Notes: a model not told the origin generated them from the letters alone. DNA of 63,456 bases from Rhodospirillaceae bacterium (GCA_031290545.1 JAITNJ010000034.1:1-63456); one strand, 5' to 3'. Shown: positions 1 through 9,524, numbered from the stretch's first letter. Numbers and translations: made by a program.

Positions 1-1445
1 ACTTTAAAATGTTTATATGTTTTATCGGTATCTATACATTCTGAAGCTTGATAAGTCTTTCCTTTATATTTATAGAAATAAGAAGATCTTACAAAAGAAA
101 GACCAGCATCAAAATCATGACGGAATGTACAAGATTTTGAATCTGTTCGTAGTTTTATAGGTTTTTCTATTGTAGATGCAGCACATCCTCTTGCTTCAAT
201 AACAACATCATCTCTATTCTTATAAGAGAGAAGGGATTGTGGAATTGCTAACTTTTTCTCTAGATCAACTCTTGGTTGACATCTGTTTGTTTCTTCTATG
301 ATTTTATATGGAACATCATCTCTAATGCACTCACCTATGTTTTGAGTTTCACCTTTATCATCTATATAATATGCTATATATGAAGGCCATGCTTCTTTTG
401 CATCTAAATCTAGAACATCAGAACAAATATGATAGTTTTTAACTATATCGTATGGTTTCTTATCTTTTGCATCCTCGCAACCTCTTGCTTCAAGAGTCTC
501 ACCTCTGCGATTATTATAGACTAGTTTTACTTGTGGAATTGCTAAGAGATTAGGAAGATCAATTCTAGGTTTACATCCTTTTTCTTCTTCTGTAATTTTA
601 TATGGAACTTCTTCATCTTTAGTGCATTGGCTAATAACCTTTACATCTCCTTTATCAACATGAATCTTTTTATATTGTGACCAAGCTATTAGTTTATCTA
701 AATCAATGATATCAGGACAAGTATCGTATTCTTTTAGTAAGGCATATGAGTTATCTGAATCAGCACATCCCCTTACTTCAATAGCCTTGCCACTACGATT
801 ATGATAAATTAACCTTGCTTGAGGTATAGCTTGACCAGCAATAGCATCAATCTTAGGTTCACAAGATTTAGTATCTTGTATTATTGGGTAAGATGATTCG
901 TCTTTAGTGCATTCACCTATAGTTTTAGTTACACCATCTTGAGTATGCGTTAGGGTATATTGAGGTATAGCTATGCGTAATTCTTGTTCAATGATATCAG
1001 GACATGTATCGTAGTTCCTAGATGTAGAATAAGATCCATCTGAATCAGCACATCCCCTTACTTCAATGACTTCACCTGCTCGATTGTGATAAATTAATCT
1101 TGCTTGAGGCGTTGTTTTTCCTGAGCTACCATCAATCTTAGGTTCACAAGATTTAGTATCTTGTATTATTTGATAAGGAATATCATCTTTAGTGCATTGC
1201 AATACAGTTTGTATTGAACCATCAAGATCATATGTAAGAGTATATTGCGGCGTTGCACTATGTGTTTCTAAATCAATGATATCAGGACAAGTATCGTAGT
1301 TTTTAATTAAAGAATATGTTTTAGATGAATCAGCACAAACACCAACATATGGTTTTGCCTCATCAGATATTTTCATTGAAGAACTAAATTCTATTTTAGA
1401 TTGTTGTATAGCAATACCTTTTTCTATATCAACACGAATACTACA
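1..1445 (-). repeat. Tandem in-frame coding repeats, about 285 bp period (95 aa, two ~48-aa half-repeats with two Cys each)
   Basis: Identical DNA blocks exactly 285 bp apart: 846-885 and 1131-1170 (40 bp: atcaatcttaggttcacaagatttagtatcttgtattatt); 754-782 and 1039-1067 (29 bp: tctgaatcagcacatccccttacttcaat). Confidence 0.88.
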
Positions 1446-2141
1446 ACCATCTGTAGTTTCTTTAATAGAAGCACTATTTGCTACTACTTGTGGTGCTTGT
1501 TTTGATTTATCATCAACAACAGGCGTTGTTGCCTTAGCATCTGCTTTAGGTTTTGCATCACTCTTTGATGATTTACTTGAAAAGTCGTGAGCACTCTTAC
1601 CAACTGAAGAGGAACTACCACCACTGCTATCATCATGTGATTCTGACGATGATGTCTTGCCACCAGATGCCATTGTTGTTGATCTTAAGTGTTCTAATGC
1701 TCTTATTAAAGCAGTACGTGAACCACCAACTTCAAGCATTGATTCTGGTACTACTGTAGTTTGAGAAGAGGCATCAAACTGAGCATTTAAACCCTCATCA
1801 GATATTTTAGCATACTGACCATTCTTAGATACTGATGTAATAACCACTTGACCAGCCGCTATTTCACCATCTACAGAAACCTTACGAATATAACCAGAAG
1901 CTTCAACACCAAAAAACAAAGAAGGATCAATCCCTTCGGCTGGAAGTAATTCAAATACTGCAGGAACTAAATCCTTTTCAGGTAACATAATTGAAGATTT
2001 AGTATGAGTTGATACAACCACCCGATCTCTTTGAATACCAACACCAGCTATAGTTGGTATCTCTTTACCTGCCCAAGCACTGGATACTACTAATAAACTC
2101 ACAACACTAGCTGTTGTTACAATCTCTATTAATTTAGACAT
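1..2141 (-). CDS. Secreted Cys-rich tandem-repeat protein, last visible gene of the T4SS operon (3' end truncated by the window edge)
   Basis: Manual translation of the minus strand from ATG at 2141 stays open for 713 codons to base 1. Starts MSKLIEIVTTASVVSLLVVSSAWAGKEIPTIAGVG (signal peptide), then a Ser/Lys-rich linker (SSSESHDDSSGGSSSSVGKSAHDFSSKSSKSDAKPKADAK), then repeats such as CEPKID..IPQARLIYHNRSGKAIEVRGCADSD..Y and CPDIID...PQYTLTY..DG.....CTKDD.PY.II. Begins 5 bp after the virB10 stop. Not in the ORF track because no stop codon lies in the window. Confidence 0.9.
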   Translation of the reverse strand, partial: MSKLIEIVTTASVVSLLVVSSAWAGKEIPTIAGVGIQRDRVVVSTHTKSSIMLPEKDLVPAVFELLPAEGIDPSLFFGVEASGYIRKVSVDGEIAAGQVVITSVSKNGQYAKISDEGLNAQFDASSQTTVVPESMLEVGGSRTALIRALEHLRSTTMASGGKTSSSESHDDSSGGSSSSVGKSAHDFSSKSSKSDAKPKADAKATTPVVDDKSKQAPQVVANSASIKETTDGCSIRVDIEKGIAIQQSKIEFSSSMKISDEAKPYVGVCADSSKTYSLIKNYDTCPDIIDLETHSATPQYTLTYDLDGSIQTVLQCTKDDIPYQIIQDTKSCEPKIDGSSGKTTPQARLIYHNRAGEVIEVRGCADSDGSYSTSRNYDTCPDIIEQELRIAIPQYTLTHTQDGVTKTIGECTKDESSYPIIQDTKSCEPKIDAIAGQAIPQARLIYHNRSGKAIEVRGCADSDNSYALLKEYDTCPDIIDLDKLIAWSQYKKIHVDKGDVKVISQCTKDEEVPYKITEEEKGCKPRIDLPNLLAIPQVKLVYNNRRGETLEARGCEDAKDKKPYDIVKNYHICSDVLDLDAKEAWPSYIAYYIDDKGETQNIGECIRDDVPYKIIEETNRCQPRVDLEKKLAIPQSLLSYKNRDDVVIEARGCAASTIEKPIKLRTDSKSCTFRHDFDAGLSFVRSSYFYKYKGKTYQASECIDTDKTYKHFK

Positions 2142-2145
2142 ATTT

Positions 2146-3222
2146 CTATTGCTCCACTGATCTCAGATACCAATCTGTATCTGGTCGAATTACAATACGT
2201 GTTCCTTGTGCTATTTTTAATATTGGTATAAGAGATGCATATCTCTCAAGAGCATCTGCAGTAATTTCACCAAATCTTTGTGACAATTCTTCTCCAGCAG
2301 TAGCACCAGCATTTCTTGCAAAATTTCTTCTATTATTTGATTTATTTCTAGATAACTTTTCATCATCATCAACACTACTTGATGTTGTTGCACCAATACG
2401 AACTGCAGCAGATAATCCACTCATAAATAAGGCACTTCCATAACGTTCAAAAAACCTATTATCAACATCACCAGACACACCAAGTGATCCTTGTTGATCT
2501 ACTACATCAGCTTTTAATCCAAATATTTCTACACGACTCTGAGCAAGTAATATGCGGTGACATCTAAGACGTGTTCTTGTATTTCCTACTTTACCTAAAG
2601 CCTTAACGTTACAGACCAGTCTAGAACCTTTAGGTATTAAAATATTACGATCGTGATAACCAAAGACATCATCTGATGTTTGAATAATTACAGGTCCACC
2701 TTCACTACCATCTAATTGAGTATTAATACCTGTTTCTAAAACACCGCCTATGTAACGATCAGTTGTTAGAATACGAGTATTAGAAATACGATCTGATGAA
2801 ACTAGACCTTTCTCTTGATAAGAAAAGTGTTTTAGTTCTTCTAGATCTGGTAGTGGTGGTTCTGACATTTTGATTGTAAAATCATTATCAGACTTAAGTA
2901 ATTCTTGTCTTCGCCATTCAATACCACTAGCAGTATCATCAGCAGCATGATTTGGTGCAGCAATTACCCTTTTTTGTACATTCTTTTTAGTGATTTTCTC
3001 AACATGAAGTGGTGTTGGAGCTGGATTATCTATTTGATGTATCATTATTGGTTGCATTAATGGTACATCAGGAAGTGCTTCTTGTTTTGCCGGCGGTGTT
3101 GGTTTAGTCAATGTCCAAGCACCAGCTTCATTAATTTCAGAAACTTCGTTATTTGATGGAGGTAAACAATGACCGCCCAAAGTTATTCCTGCCATTAACA
3201 TAATTTCACAAAAAGTCGACAT
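2146..3222 (-). CDS. virB10: VirB10/TrbI-like T4SS core protein
   Basis: C-terminal pattern ILIPKGSRLVCNVKALGKVGNTRTRLRCHRILLAQSRVEIFGLKADVVDQQGSLGVSGDVDNRFFERYGSALFMSGLSAAVRI...GTRIVIRPDTDWYL; position after virB9. Confidence 0.85.
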   Translation of the reverse strand: MSTFCEIMLMAGITLGGHCLPPSNNEVSEINEAGAWTLTKPTPPAKQEALPDVPLMQPIMIHQIDNPAPTPLHVEKITKKNVQKRVIAAPNHAADDTASGIEWRRQELLKSDNDFTIKMSEPPLPDLEELKHFSYQEKGLVSSDRISNTRILTTDRYIGGVLETGINTQLDGSEGGPVIIQTSDDVFGYHDRNILIPKGSRLVCNVKALGKVGNTRTRLRCHRILLAQSRVEIFGLKADVVDQQGSLGVSGDVDNRFFERYGSALFMSGLSAAVRIGATTSSSVDDDEKLSRNKSNNRRNFARNAGATAGEELSQRFGEITADALERYASLIPILKIAQGTRIVIRPDTDWYLRSVEQ

Positions 3223-4104
3223 CTATGGTGTATCTCCTATATATTGGATACACAAGAAATCAGAACCGTTCTTTAGGGAAATTAATGGAGCTACTCGTTC
3301 TATGATTAAAGTGGTGTCTTGTACTCTTGTATTAACTAACTCATCAATACCATTATTTACTACATATGCAGTAGGAAGCTCTAAACCAGCCCATTTCTCA
3401 TTGTATTGCAGATAAGTAAAGTATTGATCACGAAAGATTACTACAGGCCTAAGTGACTTATCGCCCCATAGTTTATATGAATGCCAACCATGAAGTTTAC
3501 TTAGATCAAATGGTACTGATTTTATATAATCAGAATCATGTTGATTTGTATTAATCCCACCAAGAGATAGTTTAGGTACATCTGGTTCAATACCCTTTAG
3601 ACGTACTAAAATATCAGGCACAAATATGCTATTAGTGCTCTCAGCACGTACATAAAAAGGATAAACATGATTAGCTTTAGTATAGACAGTAAAGTTAGTA
3701 TCTATACCATAAGCCATAGGTCTAATTGATATTATGTTTGGTGAAACAATTGCTATTTTAAAGCTTACTGGATCACCTACATCAATAGATGTGGCAACTG
3801 CACCATCAGGCAATACCACTGTTGTGGTCATTTGCTCACGAACACGAATTTTATAAATACAATCATTACAAATAGAAAGTAATAAAACACCTTGGTTTTC
3901 TTGTAGATCATTCCAAGCTTCTTGTATTTGACCTCCAAGTCGTGGTCTTACTAGCGGTGGATATATACCCTGATCTTGCCTTTGCTTTTGTTCAATTTGA
4001 TCTTTACTAGCTGCTGGTGGTGTAGGGGAGACCCAATCATCATCACTTGTTTGTGCAAACACATCAAATGATAAAAATAAAAAAATTATGATCCATTTAT
4101 TCAT
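3223..4104 (-). CDS. virB9: VirB9/TrbG-like T4SS outer-membrane core protein
   Basis: Signal peptide; C-terminal pattern RPVVIFRDQYFTYLQYNEKWAGLELPTAYVVNNGIDELVNTRVQDTTLIIERVAPLISLKNGSDFLCIQY, typical of VirB9. Confidence 0.82.
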   Translation of the reverse strand: MNKWIIIFLFLSFDVFAQTSDDDWVSPTPPAASKDQIEQKQRQDQGIYPPLVRPRLGGQIQEAWNDLQENQGVLLLSICNDCIYKIRVREQMTTTVVLPDGAVATSIDVGDPVSFKIAIVSPNIISIRPMAYGIDTNFTVYTKANHVYPFYVRAESTNSIFVPDILVRLKGIEPDVPKLSLGGINTNQHDSDYIKSVPFDLSKLHGWHSYKLWGDKSLRPVVIFRDQYFTYLQYNEKWAGLELPTAYVVNNGIDELVNTRVQDTTLIIERVAPLISLKNGSDFLCIQYIGDTP

Positions 4105-4823
4105 GAATTGCCTCTTACTTTAAGAGACACACTTAATACTCTAAATCCTGCTGGATTTTCAAATTTCTCAGAAGGTCGCACGGTCTGAGGCCTAGCTGTC
4201 ACAGCAACATAAGCACGAAGCTTTTTTGAATCTATTAACTTATTTTCACTGTAATCTTGTTGAACTAGATCAACAGCATATCTAGAAATATTATCACGCA
4301 CTGATATACGATCTGCAGATTCAACAATTACAGTTCTAGATAAACCATTATCTATAGCATCTTTAATTTCTTTTTCTCTCTCAGATACAAACTGTTTCCA
4401 ATACACTTCATCAGAATATAAATTAGCTTCCATCATTCGATCATCTTGAGATACAGAATCAATCTCTAAAAGCATCTTTACATAACGTCTAACAAAGCTT
4501 TCAATTAGTAGATCATAACCTGGTGTTGTGCGAGTAATTGGAAGTATTTTTACTAATGAAGAGGGATCTACCTGTAAGGTTTTTTCAGTTATTGGATCAA
4601 CACGCACAAGACCAATCTCTAAACGTTGTAGTGGTATCAAAGAAGATATAGCAGTTGCTTCTAAAATCACTACCGCACTTAGTGATATTACTAAGCCAAC
4701 ACTTAATCTGAATTGCCATGCAAGACGTCTATGAGCGATAGTAAATGCATAGGGATCAACTAGATATTTCATATTATCTAGTGTTTTCGCTTTCTTTCTT
4801 TTAAAGAATCGTTTTAACATCAT
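4101..4823 (-). CDS. virB8: VirB8-like inner-membrane T4SS protein
   Basis: Single N-terminal TM after a basic cytoplasmic segment (MLKRFFKRKKAKTLDNMKYLVDPYAFTIAHRRLAWQFRLSVGLVISLSAVVILEATAISSLIPL). Track start is 4862; ATG at 4823 overlaps the virB7 stop (ATGA) and is more plausible. 4 bp overlap with virB9. Confidence 0.75.
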   Translation of the reverse strand: MMLKRFFKRKKAKTLDNMKYLVDPYAFTIAHRRLAWQFRLSVGLVISLSAVVILEATAISSLIPLQRLEIGLVRVDPITEKTLQVDPSSLVKILPITRTTPGYDLLIESFVRRYVKMLLEIDSVSQDDRMMEANLYSDEVYWKQFVSEREKEIKDAIDNGLSRTVIVESADRISVRDNISRYAVDLVQQDYSENKLIDSKKLRAYVAVTARPQTVRPSEKFENPAGFRVLSVSLKVRGNS

Positions 4824-4969
4824 ACTAACGGAGGTTGATAATATACTGGTAAGCAAGTACATGGTGATGGCAACATCAGATCAGAATTAGTACCTTTATG
4901 TTGAATTTCCTTATCTGTAGTGCATGAAGAACAAAATATTGTTAATATTAGTAATAAATTTTTAATCAT
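4820..4969 (-). CDS. virB7: Small VirB7-like lipoprotein, 49 aa
   Basis: Manual translation: MIKNLLLILTIFCSSCTTDKEIQHKGTNSDLMLPSPCTCLPVYYQPPLV*; hydrophobic leader with FCSSC lipobox; lies between virB6 and virB8; too short for the ORF track. Confidence 0.72.
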   Translation of the reverse strand: MIKNLLLILTIFCSSCTTDKEIQHKGTNSDLMLPSPCTCLPVYYQPPLV

Positions 4970-6149
4970 TTTTTTTATCATCATTAGCTCCATTAAATTT
5001 TTTTATTACTGATTCTACGCCTTTATTCCATGATGGTAATGGTCCACCATTCATATATGTAGCGCCAGCACCAAGAGCAGCAGCGCCAATCTTGCCAAGA
5101 CCACTTTTAGCAAATAGTGATTTAACAGAATTAGAGCCAACACCAACTGCTGCCATAGTTGAAAGACCTGCACCTCTTGCCATAGTCGATGCGGATTCAT
5201 TAGATAGGGCTGTTTGGGCTATTGAATTAGCTATTGAAGTTCCTTCTTTCATCAAAGCACAACCTGCCCATCCTAAAAATAACATCATTAGAAATTGAGG
5301 ATTTGATATAGAAGCAAATTCTTTAATTACCGCATCATCAGTTCCAATAGACGTCATTTTTTTTACAACTTCGTTTGATGTTACTGCCATTATGATCATT
5401 GCAAGTGTTGCTGTAGCAGTAAATAAAACAAGAATTGTAGCTAGAATAGTTTGAAGCCCACGCATTGCCATAGGGCGGCCAAAATTAAAAGCAAAGGCAA
5501 GAAAGAGAAATGGCGCTAAAATTCCAACAATCATTGCACGAAAGATTGCTACAATGACTTGTGAACTATAGTTAGCAATTAATATAAAATATGGAATACA
5601 AAGAAGAACACCATTAATTATTGTTCCTGGACTTGTCATACCACCAGCCAACATTATAGCTTGCGATACTTCAAATACTCTTCCTACTGCTTTCTCACCT
5701 GAAAAAGCAAGTGCAGCAAGACCTTTATAATCTCCTACATTTTCAGTACCAGAACAGATCTTAAAAATCTCTGCAGCTGATGAACCCATGATTTTAATTA
5801 CAATATCAAAGACTTCAGAGATTAAGGCTTTATCTTGAGCACCTAAAATTAGACCAGTAATAGAAATAAAGATAAATTCTTTAGCAATATCTCTAAAAGA
5901 TGTCTGCTCTAATACTAGCTTAACACCACTAGTTACAATCCAAAGACCAGCAATAGCTATAAAAAGAATAGAAGAAGCATCATGTAATGCAACAGCCAGA
6001 TCATTTGTAAAGCTCTTAGCATAATCAGAATAAGAAGTAATTGCTTGACAAGAAAAACAATCACTACCAACCTCTACTAATTTTTTACCTACTGGTGTAT
6101 ATACTACTGGAAATTCACCAGTCTGAATATCAGGTTTAACTTCAGGCAC
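4962..6149 (-). CDS. virB6: VirB6/TrbL-like polytopic membrane T4SS protein
   Basis: Multiple hydrophobic segments, conserved-looking central FIFISITGLIL and RAMIVGILAPFLFLAFAF...; position between virB5 and virB7. Confidence 0.8.
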   Translation of the reverse strand: MPEVKPDIQTGEFPVVYTPVGKKLVEVGSDCFSCQAITSYSDYAKSFTNDLAVALHDASSILFIAIAGLWIVTSGVKLVLEQTSFRDIAKEFIFISITGLILGAQDKALISEVFDIVIKIMGSSAAEIFKICSGTENVGDYKGLAALAFSGEKAVGRVFEVSQAIMLAGGMTSPGTIINGVLLCIPYFILIANYSSQVIVAIFRAMIVGILAPFLFLAFAFNFGRPMAMRGLQTILATILVLFTATATLAMIIMAVTSNEVVKKMTSIGTDDAVIKEFASISNPQFLMMLFLGWAGCALMKEGTSIANSIAQTALSNESASTMARGAGLSTMAAVGVGSNSVKSLFAKSGLGKIGAAALGAGATYMNGGPLPSWNKGVESVIKKFNGANDDKKND

Positions 6150-6151
6150 AA

Positions 6152-6898
6152 TTAAAGTCCTTCCTCTTGTGATGAACCACTATCAATACCTGATTTGTGG
6201 ATATTATCAGAAGCCATCACCTTTAGAAGTTGTGCAAGTAATTGATTTTGAGTTGCCAAGATTCTTAATTGAACAATACCTACTTGACCTATTACTTGTA
6301 CGCGATCCTGCATTGTTTCTGCTTTATCTAAACCATCTTGTAATTGATCTGTTGTAGTTTGAATTTCTGATGTAGCTTTTATTTCTTTATCTGCTATTGC
6401 CAAACTTCTTGTAGCTGTGTCATTAAAAAATTTATCCCTTCGACGTGCTATACGATCTCTTGATTTGTTTTGTTCGTGTAGACTCTCTCCTTTGTGTTGA
6501 GAAGGGTTATAGAAAAAAGCACTATGATATTGATTATTTAGAGTACAAACAGAAGTGTTAAATTCTTTGAAGCCAAATCCAAATTTACCAATACTTGGAA
6601 GCAAACAACTCCTATCTGCTTTAGCTTGTTCAATAATTCCTTTAAGTGATAATATTGGAACCACTATCTTTTGATTCATACCAATAATTTCATGAACCTT
6701 TGAACTAGCAGCTTTAAGTTCATTTAGAACTCTAAAATTATCCGTCATTATTTTAAATTGCTTTTGTGCTTCAGTAATCTGTTCAAGAGCATGACCAGCC
6801 TGTGTTGGATCAAACGTTATACTAGGTCCTGCAATAGGAGCAAAAGCAGGACTAGTAGAGAACAATAAAAACATTACAACTAAACATGCTCTAACCAT
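6152..6898 (-). CDS. virB5: VirB5/TrbJ-like T4SS protein
   Basis: Signal peptide, then TrbJ-like ITFDPTQAGHALEQITEAQKQFKIM and coiled-coil regions; overlaps the virB4 3' end. Confidence 0.72.
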   Translation of the reverse strand: MVRACLVVMFLLFSTSPAFAPIAGPSITFDPTQAGHALEQITEAQKQFKIMTDNFRVLNELKAASSKVHEIIGMNQKIVVPILSLKGIIEQAKADRSCLLPSIGKFGFGFKEFNTSVCTLNNQYHSAFFYNPSQHKGESLHEQNKSRDRIARRRDKFFNDTATRSLAIADKEIKATSEIQTTTDQLQDGLDKAETMQDRVQVIGQVGIVQLRILATQNQLLAQLLKVMASDNIHKSGIDSGSSQEEGL

Positions 6899-9204
6899 GA
6901 GTCACCCCAATTAGTTTGTAACTTTATAAGTTCCCTTACTGCATCAGGGCCAGAACGATAAAATCTAAGCGCTTCTCCAAGTGGAGCAAGATCTACATCT
7001 AAAATTACAGATTCTTCATATCCAGTAGCAGCATCACGTTTAACTAAAAGAACTTTTCTTCCTTGTGTTGTCCCAAATATAAAAGCTCGTTGCTCTTCAT
7101 TAAGATTAAAAACTTCATAAGCTTTAGTGTTGCCTTGTGGATTTGGATAGAAAAAGAAACAAGCTGAATTTTCAATAACAGCATCTGCAATACCTGATTT
7201 GAATAGTGCCCCTGGATCTTGAAAAGCCATACCAACAGCACCACCAAATTTACGATATTCTCGATACATAACAGCACACCAATCACGGAATGCTGGATTT
7301 CTTAAGAGATTAGCCGCCTCATCAATAAAGACAACTGTACCTTTAGCTTTACCACTACGTGCTAATCCTTCAATAGCATTAGCAATGTGAGCTACTACAG
7401 GAGGACCTAAATAAGGATCCTCTAGAGCTTCGTTCATATTAATACCAATTAAGTAGCTTTGAGCCAGGACTGAAGAAAGACTATCTCTTGGTGCATTTAA
7501 TACACGAGAGTAAAGACCTTCACGACCTTTCTGATCAACAACCCATCTTCCAAACACCTTACGAAATACACTATGCGGTGGAAACACTAGAGGAAATATT
7601 TCAGTAAATGTACGACTATCTCTTGGTATCTGAAATGTTGTATCACAAAGATGTGCTAAAACATCTTCAACACCTTCAGTTATTGCCATTTCACCCAACA
7701 TTAATCGCACTAGTAAAGAAAGACGTTGTCTTACTATAGGTGAATCATCAACATCTAAAGGATTTAGGGCTAATTTATCAAATGATTGATAAAATCCACC
7801 CATAGTTTCAACTAACCAACGACAACCTTCTTTAGAATCAAAAATATAACCACCAACACCTTCAAACTTTGTCAAACCACCAAGCAGATGAGTTATTAAC
7901 GTAGATTTACCTGAATTAGACGGTGCTACTACTAAGAAATTACCTAATGATTTATGTACGCTCTGACATTGAAATTGAAATGAATAACTTTGACCTGAAC
8001 CAGTACGAAATAACCTTACTGGTTCATCACCAAACTGAGAAGTAGGAAGCCCTGAAGGTGCTGATTCAAACGGCCATAATGCAGCAATGACTTCTGCAAA
8101 TAAATGTAGTGGTCTTACTAGTGATTGATGATCTGGAAGGCGATTAAACCATAGGATTGGAGCGGCTTTTGTTTCAATAACATAACTAACACGAGCTTCA
8201 CCTAAAATATGTGTTATTTTTACTACTACATTATCAACTTCTATCTCTTGAGCACCTTTTATAATTATAGTCAGCTGTGTTGTAAGTAATGATGTTTTGC
8301 CTTGTTGTAACAGCTCAATAGCAGCTCCAGCTTCTGCTATTACTTGATTAGCACCCAATGGATTATTTAATCTTCTTTTAAGACCTAATGAGATCATTTC
8401 TTTAGATGAAGGAATTGCTATTTGAGAAATCTCAATTTCATATGGTAATTTCATTATGTCATGAATTAATTTACCTGATATCAGTTCTGGCCATTCACGA
8501 ATTGCAATAAAGCGATAAAAGCAAGGTGTTGGAAGATGTGCGATAAGTACGCCATCATCACGAACAGTAATATTTGCACATGGTAAATTACCAGAAACTA
8601 TCTTTGATACTGGATTTAAGTCTTCACGTAATACACCTGTAGTTAAAAAATGTAGAAAACCTGTAAGATGCGCAAAGTCTTTTGTATCTATAACTCTTGT
8701 AGGTTTATATAGACTAAGTAATGAGAAAACCTTTTCATCAGCTTCTTCTAAAGAACGAATATCTTTTGATGTCATCATCAAATACCATCTAACTTCAAAC
8801 CCAGCACGAAAGATTGCTACTTCTGAATCACCAATCTCTTGTAGAGTAGATGATGGCCATATAGCTGGAAATGCACGATCAAAACGACGCTTTATTCCAA
8901 ATAATCGCAAGCTTACATTTTGATTTGCTATTAAATGTATAAAATCCACTCTACCTTGATGACAAGCAATTTGTTCTAGTTCTGGTTTAGTATCGTAAGC
9001 AAGGCCTCCTATGCTATAAACACGTACACGACTACCACTTTTGCAAATTACTGTCATATCTTCTATATGATCGAATTCTAATTCATTTCCTAACCAATCA
9101 TGAATTACAGAACCTAGAACCAGACGACGAGACGCAGGAATCGCTAATGCAGATGCAATAGTTGCTATACTTCCAATACCTACAACTTGAGACAAAATAC
9201 TCAT
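6880..9204 (-). CDS. virB4: VirB4/TraC-like T4SS ATPase
   Basis: Walker A APSNSGKST, Walker B GTVVFIDEAANLL, plus downstream VirB4-type FQDPGALFKSGIADAVIENSACFFFYPNPQ. Confidence 0.9.
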   Translation of the reverse strand: MSILSQVVGIGSIATIASALAIPASRRLVLGSVIHDWLGNELEFDHIEDMTVICKSGSRVRVYSIGGLAYDTKPELEQIACHQGRVDFIHLIANQNVSLRLFGIKRRFDRAFPAIWPSSTLQEIGDSEVAIFRAGFEVRWYLMMTSKDIRSLEEADEKVFSLLSLYKPTRVIDTKDFAHLTGFLHFLTTGVLREDLNPVSKIVSGNLPCANITVRDDGVLIAHLPTPCFYRFIAIREWPELISGKLIHDIMKLPYEIEISQIAIPSSKEMISLGLKRRLNNPLGANQVIAEAGAAIELLQQGKTSLLTTQLTIIIKGAQEIEVDNVVVKITHILGEARVSYVIETKAAPILWFNRLPDHQSLVRPLHLFAEVIAALWPFESAPSGLPTSQFGDEPVRLFRTGSGQSYSFQFQCQSVHKSLGNFLVVAPSNSGKSTLITHLLGGLTKFEGVGGYIFDSKEGCRWLVETMGGFYQSFDKLALNPLDVDDSPIVRQRLSLLVRLMLGEMAITEGVEDVLAHLCDTTFQIPRDSRTFTEIFPLVFPPHSVFRKVFGRWVVDQKGREGLYSRVLNAPRDSLSSVLAQSYLIGINMNEALEDPYLGPPVVAHIANAIEGLARSGKAKGTVVFIDEAANLLRNPAFRDWCAVMYREYRKFGGAVGMAFQDPGALFKSGIADAVIENSACFFFYPNPQGNTKAYEVFNLNEEQRAFIFGTTQGRKVLLVKRDAATGYEESVILDVDLAPLGEALRFYRSGPDAVRELIKLQTNWGDSWLEHV

Positions 9205-9524
9205 AATGTTGTTCTTTTTGGATTTCTAGATATTTTAGAACCAGCTAGAAACCACCTTGTTTTACGAAATCTCCAAAAGATTAGAGATAACAACAATAAC
9301 GTTTCTATGTGATGATCTTTACGGCCTAAATAATAACTAAGGATTAATCCTGATATAGTAGTAAAACCAGCTGCTAACATTGAAAATGCCATTAGATCAG
9401 TAACCAATGTTATTATAAAAACTAATACTGTACAGGCTAGAGTTACAGCTACCATTTTTGAAGGAAGGGAAAAGATGGTTGCGGGTTTTTCTATATGAGT
9501 AAAAACAACAGCTCTTGCTTTCAT
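9201..9524 (-). CDS. virB3: VirB3-like membrane protein
   Basis: 107 aa with two adjacent TM segments; gene order virB2-virB3-virB4; 4-bp ATGA overlap with virB4. Confidence 0.72.
   Translation of the reverse strand: MKARAVVFTHIEKPATIFSLPSKMVAVTLACTVLVFIITLVTDLMAFSMLAAGFTTISGLILSYYLGRKDHHIETLLLLSLIFWRFRKTRWFLAGSKISRNPKRTTL

Noticed and set aside
1-1445. CRISPR-like or intergenic repeat array
   Set aside because: The repeated DNA blocks are in frame in one uninterrupted minus-strand ORF with 285-bp (multiple of 3) periodicity and protein-level conservation; no short repeat/unique spacer pattern.
1553-1759. Plus-strand ORF of 68 aa in the track
   Set aside because: Antisense to the Cys-repeat gene (linker and N-terminal region); low-complexity sequence with no recognisable motif.
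1-2141. Assignment of the Cys-rich protein as F-plasmid TraN
   Set aside because: TraN is Cys-rich, but I see no TraN-specific motif, and the regular two-Cys tandem repeat is a different architecture.
7044-7286. 80-aa ORF inside virB4
   Set aside because: Alternate-frame shadow of the strongly supported VirB4 ATPase.
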